A stretch of 64,000 bases of DNA from Chrysemys picta bellii (lineage: Eukaryota > Chordata > Testudines > Emydidae). The position numbers and the translations under genes were made by a program. The stretch is taken from contig NC_088791.1 of NCBI RefSeq assembly GCF_011386835.1, positions 28,432,998 through 28,496,997 on the forward strand, read 5' to 3'. Shown here piece after piece: positions 1 to 11,288 of this stretch. A model generated the notes under the pieces. That model was not told the DNA's origin and searched no databases. It worked only from the letters and a program-made list of their open reading frames with translations. Within the stretch, counting starts at the first letter, position 1. Every line of letters begins with the position of its first letter.

Positions 1-218
1 TGAATCTTCTTGGCTGTAATGGAGTTAGGAATTACAGCTAGACACCAGAGAGTGTATTCAGTCCTGTAATTTATTAATTGCTTGTATAATTCAAAGAGGG
101 CAGTGGTATATGTATCTAGCCAGCACATTGACAGAACACTGGAAATCATCATTTGCTTGGTGTGTGTTGTGACTTTATGTAACGAGGTATAAATACAGTT
201 TTCTCTTTTTAAATCTAG

Positions 219-318
219 TTGATTGGAGATCTGGATTTCGAAAATCCAGATAATCTAGCAGTTGAGGAATATACTTTGACAGCTGTGGTGCAAGATATTG
301 CCCAGCCTTACTATACTA
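219..318 (+). CDS. CDHR3: CDHR3 exon (end of a cadherin repeat)
   Basis: Internal exon of cadherin-related family member 3, a type I membrane protein with extracellular cadherin (EC) repeats. The 100-nt exon follows a TTTTTAAATCTAG acceptor and is read in phase 0. It encodes the G-x-L-D-F-E and YTLTAVVQD strands that close an EC repeat, probably the third from the membrane. GT donors do not fit the next exon's phase. The phase-compatible donor is a GC dinucleotide at 319-320 in the context A|GCAAGT. With it, the D-x-x-x-P to M-N-E-F-F-P spacing equals that of canonical EC repeats. Earlier exons lie before the window. The gene name comes from the whole exon series, above all the cytoplasmic tail. 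Confidence 0.85.
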
Positions 319-465
319 GCAAGTATCCCTTTTATTCTTCTTTGAGATTTTTTTCCTATGCTGTTACTGCATAGCAGGAGGAATGTTATTCAAAATACGT
401 TTATGTTCAACACATGTTTTCATAGCCATACTTAACCATTAGTTAATCTTCCATTATGTTTCCAG

Positions 466-564
466 ATAATATCTACATTTACATCAAAATAACTCCAATG
501 AATGAGTTCTTCCCAGTCTTCAACAGCCCATCATACGTATTCAATGTTTCAGAAATTACTCAAG
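466..564 (+). CDS. CDHR3: CDHR3 exon (EC linker and start of next repeat)
   Basis: This 99-nt exon begins after TTTCCAG and needs one base from upstream. It encodes the last strand of one EC repeat (IYIYIKITP), the calcium linker M-N-E-F-F-P-V-F, which corresponds to the canonical D-x-N-D-N-x-P-x-F, and the first strand of the next repeat up to VSEITQ. The donor is CAAG|GTACAG at 564/565, leaving one base. A second good-looking donor five bases downstream (GTAAGT at 570) would end in phase 0 and would not join the next exon. The missing Asp residues in the linker suggest altered calcium coordination compared with classical cadherins. Confidence 0.88.
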
Positions 565-3100
565 GTACAGTAAGTAAAGGCTATCCTATAGATGTAAGGT
601 TGTTACAGTGTAAAATAATTATCTTGGAGCAAAAATATATTAGTTTGTATTACAATAGTGCCTCAAAGCCCCAGCCAAGAGCAGGGCCCCACTGCACAAC
701 CTCATAGTACAGAGTTTACAATGTAAATAGACAAAACCGGCAAAGGGTGGGAGAAAGGAAGTATTATTATGCCCCCTTTTACAAATGGGGGAGAGAGATT
801 AAGTGATTTGCCAAAGGTTACATAGCAATTCTGTGGTAGAACCAAGAACTGAACACACATTTCTTGGGCGAGATCCTCACTCCCATGCTGGCCACTTTAC
901 ACTATGTAAAAGAGCATAAATGGGTCCAAAAAGCCTTGGTTCAGCTGAGGGACGATTCCCCTGTCTCTGGCACTGTGAATGATAGTCATAAAGCTGCCTT
1001 CTGAGGATCCCTTGAAGCCTCTGTTGTAGTGGGTGGGGTGTCATCATGCCCCTGAATCCCAGGGCAATGCTTTAAGCACAAGACCATCCACTCCCGCCTA
1101 GCAGAGTAGTATATACAAGGAAATAGAGTTAGACTTGCACTCACTTGGGGATGGGGGAAAACCACATTTATTGTGAGGAACCTGCTTTTGCAATAGCAAA
1201 AATTTGCAGTTAAAACAATTTTGCAAAAAACTTTCAAGCATGAGTTTTTCCACTCATGCTGTCTGAGAATTTTTTGCACATCTTCTACATGACCTGCCTC
1301 AGCCTCCCTGAGACCTCCCACTGCCTTTTCCACTTCTCCCTGCTCCACGGACCTTCCAGCTTCTCTGCTCTACCAGCACCTTTTGTTCTGCAGTTATTCC
1401 TAAGCAACTTCTCTGCAGTGTTAGCAGTGTTTTCTTCCTCTGTGTAGAGGGCCTGCCACCTGTGTGTTTACAATGTCCCTTACCTGCAGCTGCATTTAAC
1501 TCTGGCTTTTTAAATCTTTTTACTTGGAGTGTACAGTAATTGAGAGGAGCAGACAGAGTTTCATCAGGAATTTGGGGGATTTTTTGGAGGGAGGGGGATA
1601 AAAGATGGAAATTACAGCCGTTTGCAGGCATTTTCACTGGGTTTAAAGGGCCAGGTTTTTTGTAGCTTGTATAGCATAGCCAATTTTCTTTGGCTGTGGA
1701 ACTTTTCTATTATAACATGTTATTAAACCAAGCTTAAATTGGAGGCAGCAAAAATTTAAAAGTGAAAAAACTCACCCCCAAATATAAGCTATAGTCTTTA
1801 TTAAAATCCACTCTTCCACCACACACTGTAGTAGTTCCCTTCCTCCCCACCACCATATTTCATTTTAAAAAATGACCCACATATTGGGACTGTGAAACCT
1901 GATATTTTTTCTAACAGCGTTGAGACACACATTACCCAGAAGGGGAACTCACCACCAGCGTGCCCCCTCATAGCTGAGCTTGTGCAGCAGGGTCTTCTCT
2001 GCTGGTGTCCCCTACTGACAGCTGCTCCAGGCTGGGAAGGAGTTGATGAGAGCCTGTTGGCTCCGTCAGCCCTGTGCTGTTACACCTGTGAGCGGTGCCA
2101 AGCCTGGAGGCAGGATTTAAAAGAGGAAAGAGTCTAACTCACTAGTGGCTGACCAGAAGGAGATGTGGACCTCTCAAGGAAGGCCTGGTCTACTTCTCAT
2201 GACTCAGATCAGTTATAGGGAACAAAGCAAATTGAAAGGTCCCTACCTACCCCGGGAGGCTCTGGATAGGCCCTGGGTCCCAGCCCAGGCTTCCTCCAGG
2301 CAGCTTCTAGGTTTCCTCTGGCCTCAGCCAGGCCTTCCTTCAAAGGCCTAGCACAAGAGATCCACCCGTCCTGGTCAGCCACTACTGAGCTGGGCTTTTC
2401 CTCTTTGACTCCTCCCTTCAGGCTTGCCACCTTTGGCAGGTTTTAAAGGGTGGGGCTGACTGAGCTCACAGGCTGTCATTAACCTCTTCCCAGCCAGGGT
2501 GGGATTTGTATACCCTATGACAAGGTGTCATATCAGCTCAAGATGGCCACAACTGCAAGCAGACAAAAGACAATGCACAGAACCATCACTTGAAAAAAGT
2601 ATGGCAAGCCTACAGCAAAATTGCAAGAAAAGACTGGGCCTGCAATACCTACCAAATCCTGGCCTGTGTTCAGGGTGGGAACATGTTGAGGCTGCTTCTG
2701 AAGCTCTACAAGCTTTGTGTGGTTTGAAAGAGCCTATTTGAGCTCAGCGATGCTCAAACAGGCTTTTCAAGCAAAAATGCAAAACAAAGGCTGGTGTAAT
2801 GGTAAGGTACTACCCTGGGACTCAGGAGATGTGGGTTCAAATACTGTCTCCTCAGAAGAGAGTTTTCTGGTGGCTTGGCTGGCTAGTATTCCCTGGCAGT
2901 GTGGCTTCTGTAATTTTCACTCCACGCATCTGAAGAAGTGGGTTTTTTTACCCACGAAAGCTTATGCCCAAATAAATCTGTTAGTCCTTAAGGTGCCACC
3001 AGACTCCTCATTGTTTTTGTGGATATAGACTAACACGGCTACCCCTCTAATGCAGGAGCTAAAATGTCAAGTTGCTGATGGGAATCAAGGAGAGCAGAGA
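565..3100 (+). other. CDHR3 intron, first part; diffuse repeats
   Basis: Start of the 7.1-kb intron 565-7641. No exon was recognised here. About 680-860 resembles an old SINE/MIR-like unit, with a stretch meaning 'fall in count to a plain tract' near TTACAAATGGGG. About 1890-2540 is a GC-richer block that could be LTR-derived, although I found no boundaries. About 2790-2880 has tRNA-like A-box and B-box sequence (GGTTCAAAT). About 2925-3050 is a dispersed reptile repeat containing ACGAAAGCTTATGC; a relative lies at 55500-55580. Confidence 0.4.
2925..3050 (+). repeat. Dispersed SINE-like repeat
   Basis: It contains the phrase CTGAAGAAGTGGG, then ACGAAAGCTTATGC, AATAAATCTGTTAGTC and GACTAACACGGCTAC. 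I recognise these as a widely repeated unit of turtle and other reptile genomes. A second, shorter copy at 55500-55580 has the same order of motifs, which shows repetition within the window itself. The family name is uncertain. Confidence 0.6.
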
Positions 3101-3104
3101 CTTA

Positions 3105-3400
3105 GCCCTGGTCTACACTGGGGGGGAGGGAATCGATCTAAGTTACACAACTTCAGCTGCGTGAATAACTTAGTTGAAGTCAACATACTTAGATCGACTT
3201 ACCGTGGTGTCTTCACTGTGGTGAGTCAACTGCTGCCGCTCCCCCGTCAACTCTGCCTGCACCTCTCGCGGTGCTGGAGTACAGGAGTCGACGGGAGAGG
3301 GCTCGGGGTTCAATTTATCATGTCTAGACTAGACGCGATAAATCGATCCCCGCTGGATCGATCGCTGCCCGCCGATCCGGCGGGTAGTGTAGACATACCC
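3105..3400. mobile_element. Harbinger-type MITE
   Basis: A roughly 300-bp non-autonomous element that starts GCCCTGGTCTACACT and ends AGTGTAGACATACCC, an imperfect inverted pair. The interior carries ATCGATCTAAGTTAC, GTCGACGGGAGAG and GCTGGATCGATCGCTGCC. The same blocks occur at 22371-22619 and 56892-57189, and the termini match those of the full-length Harbinger at 24290-28395. The flanks (TTA and GTA) resemble, but do not exactly show, the 3-bp target duplication expected. Confidence 0.75.
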
Positions 3401-3647
3401 GTAGTGTGGAGGCACAGGTCCCCATGTAGAGGGCCAGGGCCCTGATCTTCAGCTGTTCCCCCTAGATTCATGCAGCTATCAGGAATGCTTTGGTTTTGAG
3501 AGACCTGTTAGTTCCATGGTGTAGGGGTGAGGCTAGGCATCATACGCTGCCTCTCTGTAGGCACAATATGGGGAACCTCATGGAGTTTACAGTCTTGCAT
3601 GTACTTCCCTCCTCCCACCCGTGTGATTCAGACCTTTGTAATGTAAT

Positions 3648-5117
3648 TGTAACCCTTCTGCCCATCTAAGTTGGCAGCAACAAGGGCCGGGTTCTGTATC
3701 TAGGGGTTCCGTTTCAATAACGCAATGCAAAACCGGCTTGAGCCCCCACCCAGTGACCTGGGACAATTACATACCACCCCCGGGGCGCCTCTAAGAGGCA
3801 ATACTTCCCCTCTCGCAAGCATGGAGTCTGAGTGTAACAGAAAATGTTTAATAACATGAGGTAAACGACATCAGCATTAAATTGGAAAAACACCACAAAC
3901 AGGCTTCATGAGCAAAAAACCCACCCCAGCAAATTGGGCTGTGTCCTTTCCCTTTGGTTCTTGAAACCAGCAACCCAAGAATCACCAAAGTCCCAAAAGT
4001 CCAACAACCCCAAAGTCTCTTGGGTCCAGCAACCCAAGGATCACCAAAGTCCCAAAAGTCCAACAACCCCCCAAAGTCTCTGTCCCTGGTCAGTGCAGCC
4101 CCAGAGTTCAAGCGGGGCGTGGGGGAAGGCACGCAGGGTGTTAAGGGGCACCTTATGTGATCCGAGGCCAACCGGCTGCCTCTCCGTGGGGTTCCGCCGC
4201 AGCCTTCTCCACGAGCCGCTCCACTCCACCAGCTGTCCCGTGAGCCGCTCCCGCCATCCACAAACTGCTCTGGCAGCTGCTCCGCTCCGCTCACTGACCT
4301 GTGTGCCGCTCGGCTCTGCTCCACTTCAGCCGTTCCTTGGGCCGCTCCCACAAGGCTCCGCTCTGCTCTGCTCGCTGCTTCTCCAGCCGCTCTGCCCTGC
4401 TCACCGACCTGTGAGTCGCTCAGCTCTGCTCCGCTCCAACCGTCCCCGTGAGGCTCCACTCTGCTAGCTGCTCCGCCAGCCGCTTAGCAATATAGCTTCA
4501 GGCTCCCCCACTAGTTAACACAGTCTCAGTGATCTCAGCTCTTAATAACTTTAGCTCTTTTGTGATTTCAGCTCTTAGCAATTTCAGCTCATAGTAGGGG
4601 AGCCCCAGTGCTAGTGCACCATTGGCCCAAAGTGAATTCAGCTCAGCAGCCTGTAACTAGACTCCTAATGGAATCAAAGTTAGCTCTGACATTCAACAGT
4701 GGAGAGAGGAGGTAGTGCAATTGGTGTTTCAAACCCTCAAAGAGGGCCCATACCATCAGGTATAAATACCTGTCCACATCCTCTCTCTCAATTCACTGGG
4801 TTTTGTAACCCATGCCCCTTGTCAAGCAAGTGCTACTTAGGTAATGGTGAAGGACTCACTCAGTCCTTCCATCATACAACAGTTCCACTGGCCTTGATTC
4901 ACAGAATCAGGGTAACAAAACTTTATTCTTCCTGCCCCAATAATAGAGAAACTGAGGATCCCACACCAGCCAAAGTAACCACTTTGAGTTGCTGTTGTTT
5001 CATGCCAGGCGAGTGGGTGTGTCTATGCAAACAAGATCAGCCCCTGGAGTTCTTTTCCACACTCGCCATAATTCACCACCAGATGTCAGGGTAGAGCTCA
5101 TCCTGACTCTGCTTACA
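3648..5117 (-). repeat. Gypsy LTR with internal minisatellites
   Basis: A 1.47-kb LTR with TGTAA/TTACA ends. It contains a roughly 55-bp unit repeated in tandem at about 3970-4080 (CCAAAAGTCCAACAACCCC motif) and a degenerate CCGCTCTGC-type tract at about 4190-4480. Long open frames in this stretch follow from the repeats and are not taken as genes. Confidence 0.72.
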
Positions 5118-5175
5118 TCCTCCCCCCAACTGAGAATTTGTCGTCCCGACAAATCACACTCCCTATTATACCAAC

Positions 5176-6590
5176 TCACTGGTTCCCTCCAAAGGGCCTC
5201 AGATAGCCCACTTTAACTTCCACAAGCCTGTGTGCTAAACATATTGGTTCCTCACTAGTCACCCCAGGTGCATCATAAGTCAACCGTTTTACTGGTCTTA
5301 TTACCCTGTCTCGTCTATTGAGACTCTCTGTTACCGTGGTAGAGGGGACAGCCTCTTGAACGACAGATTGGGAGGTTTCCTTTGAGGGCCCCTCGGCGAC
5401 TGGCATAGGCCCCTGCATTTCTAATTCTAACAGTGGAGGGTCCAAGGTGCCCAGGACATCCTCCACCTGTATGTCTCCACTGTCCAATAACCTGTGCATG
5501 TCATCACATGGGGGTCCCACCAGTGGCCCAGGGGTGTCAGGAATGGGCCTAAATACTTCTGCCAAGGGGTTTAGGGCGGAAGAGGAGGAGCTCTCTTTTG
5601 ATGCTGATCGAGACTGAAATCTTGTCTCCATCCCAGGATACACCATGGTTGTGTCTTCCTCCTCAGACTCACTCTCGCATGTGCTGCATAGGGGTATGTT
5701 AGCTGCAGGGGGCTGGCTGTCCACGTTGGAGGGCAGCTTTGGTCCAGCACCTTCGTTCCGCCCGGTTGCCCTGTTGTGGCCCATCTCATACGGGGTGTCT
5801 ACCAATTCCCCCACAGGGAGCAAAAGGTTTCTATGCACCGTCTTTGTCTGCCCTGGACCATCTTCAGGTTTGATCTTGTAGACCGGCAGGTCTCCTAGCT
5901 TTTCCATCACCAAGTAAGGTATTGCCTTCCATCTGTCAGCTATCTTGTGTTTGCCAGTAATACCCAAATTTCGCAGCAGGACTCTGTCCCCCGGCTGGAG
6001 TTCTTGCAAACGTACCCTAGCATCATATCGATGTTTGTTGCAGTCTGCGTTCTTCCGAGCCGCAGATGTAGCTAAGTGATAAGCATCCCGCAGCTTTTCT
6101 CTTAGTCGGGATACATATTGCTGATGAGTTTCATAGCTATCTCCATCCTCTGATACACCAAAGCACAGGTCTATGGGTAATCTTGGTTCTCGCCCAAACA
6201 TTAAGAGATATGGGGTGACTCCTGTAGCATCATTCTTTGTGGCATTGTAGATGTGCACCAGAAATGCGACATGTTGGCTCCAGGTTGCCTTCTGCTCTGG
6301 CCGCAACGTCCCCAACATATCTAATAGGGTTCGGTTGAACCTCTCTGGCTGAGGATCACCTTGCGGGTGATAAGGCGTTGTCCTAGACTTTTTAATTCCC
6401 GCTATCCTCAGCACCTCCTTCAGAAGATGACTCTCAAAGTCCCGCCCCTAATCCGAGTGTATCCGGCCTGGAAATCCATAAACTGAGAAATATTTCTCCC
6501 ACAGTACTCGAGCAACAGTGGTGGCCCTCTGATCACGTGTGGGATATGAGATGTGAAAGGGCTTTTCGAGAAATCATTACTTGCCTAACT
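5176..6590 (-). pseudogene. Gypsy pol remnant: integrase catalytic core and C-terminus
   Basis: A - strand pol fragment. The open part, 6414-5176 (412 codons), starts within the integrase core. It shows TTPYHPQGDPQPERFNR, in which the Glu is the third catalytic residue of the D-D-E family. A basic, tryptophan-containing C-terminal region follows, with a P-G-D-R-V-L-L-R-N motif, and then an acidic, low-complexity tail. Just upstream in the same frame the H-S-D motif with the second catalytic Asp is followed by an in-frame TAG near 6451. The fragment starts close to the first catalytic Asp. The stop and the missing upstream domains make it a dead copy. Identification rests on integrase motifs read by eye. 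Confidence 0.82.
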
Positions 6591-7159
6591 CATGCTCCAG
6601 TCCTAGAGCTCATCCTGACTCTGCTTACATAATCATTTAAATAAATCTCTGAAACACATGTGTGACTATAAACCTCTGTGTCCCTCACAGAGCTTTGCTG
6701 GATTCTGAAAAATGCTTATACGAGTTAAACAAGTGTTAGTGTAAACCTTTGAATACTGTTGCTTTAAAAACCCTTTGCAAAACAGCACACATTTTTGGAG
6801 AAAATACAGATGTGGGCTCTAACGGGATTCTGGGGAAGGGGTAGTGCCAGCAGAAAGCATGCTGGCTGTCACACCAACTAGGAGCTAGCAATCTGCAGCA
6901 GGGCTGGAATTCACAGAGCCAGGAGGAGAACTAAATGAAATGCTGATGGCCTCAGTGACAACAGCTCCCCAACCTCCCCTTCCTGCTTCACTTTTGGCAT
7001 TTAGCCCATAATTCATATGAAGCTGGTTATTTAAATATGCATTTAGGGTGAAATTAACTCCTGCACAGAACTCACTCTTGCATCACATATGAAAAATCAT
7101 ATATATGGGGAAACTGACAGCCAAAATATAGGAAACTTTTGTATTTCTTCCCCCTCCTC

Positions 7160-7160
<1 letters not shown>

Positions 7161-7238
<78 letters not shown>

Positions 7239-7239
7239 T
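7161..7239. repeat. (TTTC)n microsatellite
   Basis: About 20 uninterrupted TTTC units lie in the intron before the next cadherin exon. Open frames through it on both strands are artefacts of the repeat. Confidence 0.98.
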
Positions 7240-7274
7240 TGGTTAAAAAAAAAGAAATAAAACAAATATTGAGG

Positions 7275-7510
7275 GCTTGTTGATAATAAGAAGTTAATTC
7301 AGATTAAGGTAGCATGTGAACTTCAAGCACGGCATCTATTCCTGATTAAGTCCTGTTGTGGACACATTAATTCCAGAATAAGAATACCTTTGGGAATGGA
7401 TTACGCTAATTTGGCATAAGGGACTATTATTCTGGAATAAGAACGTCCATACCAAGAGTTAATCCAGAATGACTATTCTGGAATAATTACTTGTGTAGAC
7501 AAGTCCTAAA
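7275..7510. repeat. MITE-like repeat with inverted motifs
   Basis: The segment holds repeated and inverted forms of TATTCTGGAATAA and TTAATCCAGAATG, and ends TGTGTAGACAAGTCCTAAATTA, a Harbinger-like terminus. No exact boundaries or target duplication could be fixed. Confidence 0.45.
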
Positions 7511-7641
7511 TTAGAGTTACATCAAAATCTGCATATGTCATTTGAACTAAGAAAGTCACTTAGGAGGAGTCTGATAGTCTTTACATTTCATTTTGTGTGT
7601 AATTTTTTTAAATGTTAAGATAAGATGACTCTTCTTTTCAG

Positions 7642-7868
7642 CTGGATCCAACATTGGAAAAGTGAGTGCAACAGACAAGGATTTACCATTTACTGGAATC
7701 ACATATTCCATTGTAGCTGGAGGAGGTACCCTTTCTTACACACAAATATTTTGGATTGACCCAAATGAAGGAAATCTGAAGATTATAGCCACATTAGACT
7801 ATGAAGCAACGCAGAGGTACATTCTCACAGTGCAAGCTTCTGACACAGAGAAGCTTGCTACAGTGTCC
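7642..7868 (+). CDS. CDHR3: CDHR3 exon (penultimate EC repeat core)
   Basis: A 227-nt exon, entered in phase 1 after CTTTTCAG and left in phase 0 at TCC|GTGAGT. It encodes most of the second-from-membrane EC repeat. Visible motifs are G-S-N-I-G-K-V-S-A-T-D-K-D (the D-x-D calcium ligands), I-T-Y-S-I, F-W-I-D-P-N-E-G-N-L (the usual F-x-I-D-x-x-T-G-x-I position), L-D-Y-E (calcium-ligating Glu) and Y-I-L-T-V-Q-A-S-D. The repeat is closed by the V-T-I-N-V-L-E-V-N-D-E-K-P strand at the start of the next exon, which gives a standard EC length of about 105 residues. There are no stops or frameshifts. Confidence 0.93.
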
Positions 7869-8194
7869 GTGAGTAACTATATCACTTCTGCAAATGTCTC
7901 CCCTACCTGAGGCAAAATTTAGCCTATGTCCATGGTCATCCCAAGACCTATGTACCACTCAACTCCCAATGAAGTGATATCGAGGCTGTGGGCTGGCTCT
8001 CTAAACAGGGCTGAATTTCACACAAAGGGAGGATACAGTGGGAGGGAGCAGGACGTCCTGCCATTTAAAAAAAAACGCAGTGTTTTTATTTGTTGTTTTT
8101 TCCTTTCAACACTATCTTTTATCTGCCTGTTATTCATTCTTGATATTTCTGGTGGGCAGTAAGAGAGCTTTCTGTGTATCCACAAAGGCCGTAA

Positions 8195-8699
8195 AGAGCA
8201 TTTCTACACTTACAGCAGCATGTTGAGTACAGATACTGCACGCCCAGCTAGCACGGGTATAAAGAGCTGTGTGGACAGTGAGACACAGCTTAACTGAGTG
8301 GAGTAGAGTGCCCGGCACTCCTGAAATCTAGGGTAGATACACCCTACATGGCTATCTACATGTCCAAGCAATGCCTCCCATGTCTACATGGCTATTTTTA
8401 GCAGCATAGTCTCCATCTCCCTGCTGCAGGAGCCTTTCCCCACCACAGTGAAAGGCTGGCAGCAGTGGGGAAAGGCTCCAGCAATTTCCTGCTGCCCGAG
8501 CCTCTCTCTGCTGCCTCCCATCTTCCAGAGCCTTTCCTGGATGCAATGAAAGACTCTGGCAGTGGGGAGCTGCTGGAGCCTTTCACTGCCACATGTAGCT
8601 ACACAGCACAGTGACAAGTATGGATGCAGCCTGCCTTTCACTGTGGTGTATACCTACATGTGTAGTACCTGTACTGTACACGCCGCCGAAGTGTAGACG
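8195..8699. mobile_element. Harbinger-like MITE (tentative)
   Basis: The ends read CATTTCTACACTTACAG and AGTGTAGACG and are flanked by TAA on both sides (8192-8194 and 8700-8702). The interior is imperfectly palindromic, with repeated CAGCAGTGGGGA, GAGCCTTTCC and CTACATGTAG-like phrases. The termini are weaker than in the other copies. Confidence 0.5.
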
Positions 8700-8995
8700 T
8701 AAGCTCACATTCACTCCTTATATGTTTTAGAGAACACCAAACTTCTGTGCATATAAACTGTTTCCTTCAGTGGTTAACATCTCTCTTTACCCCATTTTTG
8801 CATTACATTTGATTTTGCTATTAAAAAAAATTGTATTATCTCCAAGATTTTAGGCCCAATTTTCCATTAACTGCTTGGTGAAGGAACAAGGGGGGTTGGG
8901 GGGAGAATGCTTACCCTCTCACTGCCCCTCATCTCCACATGGGGAAGGGTTGATCTACATGAGGAGGGCTCCCTTCGTGCATGGAACAGTCATAG

Positions 8996-9135
8996 TATCA
9001 TAGAATATCAGGGTTGGAAGAGACCTCAGGAGGTCATCTAGTCCAACCCCCTGCTCGAAGCAGGGCCAACCCCAACTAAATCATCCCAGCCAGGGCTTTG
9101 TCAAACCTGACCTTAAAAACCTCAGTCCCTGAATT
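8996..9135 (-). mobile_element. CR1 LINE 3' end
   Basis: The CR1 3' terminus in antisense: ATAGAATATCAGGGTTGG, AGAGACCTCAGGAGGTCATC and CAACCCCAACTAAATCATCC. The same sequence occurs at 11713-11850. Severely 5'-truncated copies like this are usual for CR1 in birds, crocodilians and turtles. Confidence 0.93.
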
Positions 9136-9201
9136 ATTATTAAATGTCGGGAAGCTTAATTAATATTTGTGAAGCACTTTCAGAACCCTGAATGGCTAGA
9201 T

Positions 9202-9861
9202 CAGAGGTGGGCAAACTATGGCCCTGCGGGCCACAACGGCCTGCGGGACCCTTCTGCCCGGCCCCTGAGCTCCTGGCCTGGGAGGCTAGCCCCCGGCCCC
9301 TCCCCTGCTGTTCCCCCTCTCCCGCAGCCTCAGCTCGCCCCGTCGCCAGCGCAATGCTCTGGGTGGCGGGGCTGTGAGCTTCTGGGGCAGCGCAGCTGCC
9401 GAGCCCGGCCTGACCTGTTGCTCTGTGCTGCGTGGTGGCGACGGCGTGGCTGGCTCCAGCCGAGCAGCGCAGCTGTAGGGCCGCCAGCCACCAGTGCTCC
9501 AGGCAGCGCGGTAAGGGGGCAGGGAGCGGGGGGAGGGGGGTTGGATAGAGGGCAGGGGAGTTCGGGGGGGTGGGCAGGGGTCAGGGCGGTCAGAGGGCAG
9601 GGAACAGGGGGGTTGAATGGGGGCAGGGGTTCTGGGGGGACAGTCAGGAATGAGAGGAGGGGTTGGATGGGGTAGCAGGGGGCAGTCAGGGGTGGGGGTT
9701 CCAGGGGCAGTCAGGGGACAGGGAGTGGGGGTGGATGGGGCAGGAGTCCCGGGGGGGGGGGGCTAATGAGGGGACCGGGCTATGACCCCGTCCCCAATCG
9801 GCCCGCCATACAATTTCCGAAACCCGATGCGGCCCTCAGGCCAAAAAGTTTGCCTGCCCCG
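9202..9861. mobile_element. Non-autonomous hAT element with 8-bp target duplication
   Basis: A 660-bp element bounded by CAGAGGTGGGCAAAC and GTTTGCCTGCCCCG, imperfect inverted ends. Both sides carry GGCTAGAT exactly (9194-9201 and 9862-9869), the 8-bp target duplication expected of hAT transposons. The interior is GC-rich, with a degenerate GGGGCAGTCAGGG-type tandem tract at about 9510-9760. No transposase is present. Confidence 0.92.
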
Positions 9862-10208
9862 GGCTAGATCTAATAAGTGTAAAGTATTATTTTCCATTCT
9901 GACTATGACATACTTTAGGCAATTAAAAAAAATCAAAAGTCCCACATAAAAGAAAGTGCAGTGTTAGAACATAATTTGCCTTAAGGAATCGGAGTTCTAA
10001 AGGGACGTCGGTCACAACGTGAGTTCATGATCTCTTGAACTTTAACATGTCCAAGGCAAAAACTAAATTAATGGACCTTCCCTGCCACTCTTGTTTAACT
10101 ACTGTCAATAAAAAGAAAGAAGAACAAATCCTACTAGCTGCTAGAGCTGGCAGTATTCTGGCACAACATAGTGGAAGAATCTCACCTGATCAGCTGGCTC
10201 TCTTTCAG

Positions 10209-10380
10209 GTAACCATCAATGTTCTTGAAGTAAATGATGAAAAACCAGATTGTTCAGCCAATACCTATTCACTGGCAATCCCAGTAGACCTAGCTGTTGG
10301 GACCAACATTGAGGGTTTCAGGATAGAGTGTGTTGATCGTGATTCTAGTCCCAGATCTTTCCGGTACTTCATTAATTCAG
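10209..10380 (+). CDS. CDHR3: CDHR3 exon (EC junction and first half of last repeat)
   Basis: A 172-nt exon, phase 0 to phase 1, with acceptor CTCTTTCAG and donor TTCAG|GTACTG. It closes one EC repeat with V-T-I-N-V-L-E-V-N-D-E-K-P and opens the membrane-proximal one. That repeat contains two Cys (after K-P-D and in R-I-E-C-V-D-R-D), which look placed for a disulfide, and the D-R-D-S-S-P-R-S-F-R-Y block. This segment resembles the corresponding part of mammalian CDHR3 closely, as I remember it, including the two Cys and S-S-P-R-S-F-R-Y. It is one of the best single pieces of evidence for the gene name. Confidence 0.94.
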
Positions 10381-11288
10381 GTACTGCATTTGTTTGACTC
10401 TTGAATGTCATTGTTGCATGCCTGATGCACGAGGAAAATGCTTGGATATAGACAGTCCATTTGATTTTGTGAACAAAAAAGTCTAGTACATGGTACATGC
10501 TAATGCTGATATTGGCTAGGGTTTAGTACCATGGTGATTGACAGGCACTTTAGAAATAACAAAGATTAGCTAGCTAGAGCTTCCATTTAAATTAATGGCA
10601 AAACTCACATTTACTCACTGGAGCCAGCCAGACTGCTACTCCTCTTGTACACAGGGACAAATTGTACTTTCAGTTATAACAGGGTAAACTTGAATAACCC
10701 CATTGGACTTAATGGAGTTCCAGTATTTCAGATTTCTGTCAGTGTAACAGAGTGGAATTTGGGGCACTGCTCAAAACTACTCTACAAAACTTGTGTCCTA
10801 CCTTCATGCTGTACTCATTAAAATCCCTTTGTAAGAACATGTGCTTGGACACAAAAATCAGTTATAAGCCAGGTGCTGAGACATTTGGTGTTGCCTCATT
10901 TCACAAAAAGGGAGCCATTTTAATTTAGGAAAAACTTCTCCTTTTGAGGCAGAGAATGGGGTAATGATTGAACAGGTGATTCAGACAAATATCTTAAGCA
11001 GAGAGGGTGAGAGCCTCACCCCCACTCCAGCCCCTTTATGCAACATAAAAGGCTCAGAGTAGCATAGAGGGTCTCTAAAAGCCCTGGTCCTGGCCATGGG
11101 AGGAGTGTCCTGGTGCAGGCACTGAGGAAAAACAGTAAGGCTATCTTCTGAGGACCCCTTTGCAAAGCCTTGTATAGGGGACATGCAGGGGGTGAAGCTG
11201 GGAGTGAAAGAGGCATGTCAATTGGTGGGTCTGCACAGATACAAGGCAGTGGTGAGACCCATAGTGCAGCCATAGGGATGCTGTTTAA

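Larger units (their letters stand above)
3648..6629 (-). mobile_element. Internally deleted Ty3/gypsy LTR retrotransposon
   Basis: An LTR retrotransposon inserted antisense to CDHR3. The long LTR is 3648-5117 (TGTAAC to CTTACA on the + strand). A G-rich polypurine tract on the - strand abuts it at about 5118-5127, then comes pol sequence up to about 6600. The last 26 bases (6604-6629) repeat the LTR terminus, so the other LTR is almost entirely lost. TAAT flanks both ends (3644-3647 and 6630-6633), fitting a 4-bp target duplication. Gag, protease, reverse transcriptase and RNase H are missing through one large internal deletion, so the element cannot be functional. Confidence 0.82.

Noticed and set aside
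323..328. GTATCC as donor for the first exon
   Set aside because: It gives phase 2, which does not join the exon at 466 and would create a stop.
570..575. Strong GTAAGT donor after the CDHR3 exon at 466
   Set aside because: It would end the exon in phase 0, while the next exon at 7642 needs phase 1; CAAG|GTACAG at 564 fits.
3848..4467. Overlapping frames of 177-203 codons on both strands
   Set aside because: They fall within the gypsy LTR and its tandem repeats.
7089..7283. Frames across the TTTC microsatellite
   Set aside because: Ser/Phe/Leu and Lys/Glu/Arg repeats are simply translated simple sequence.
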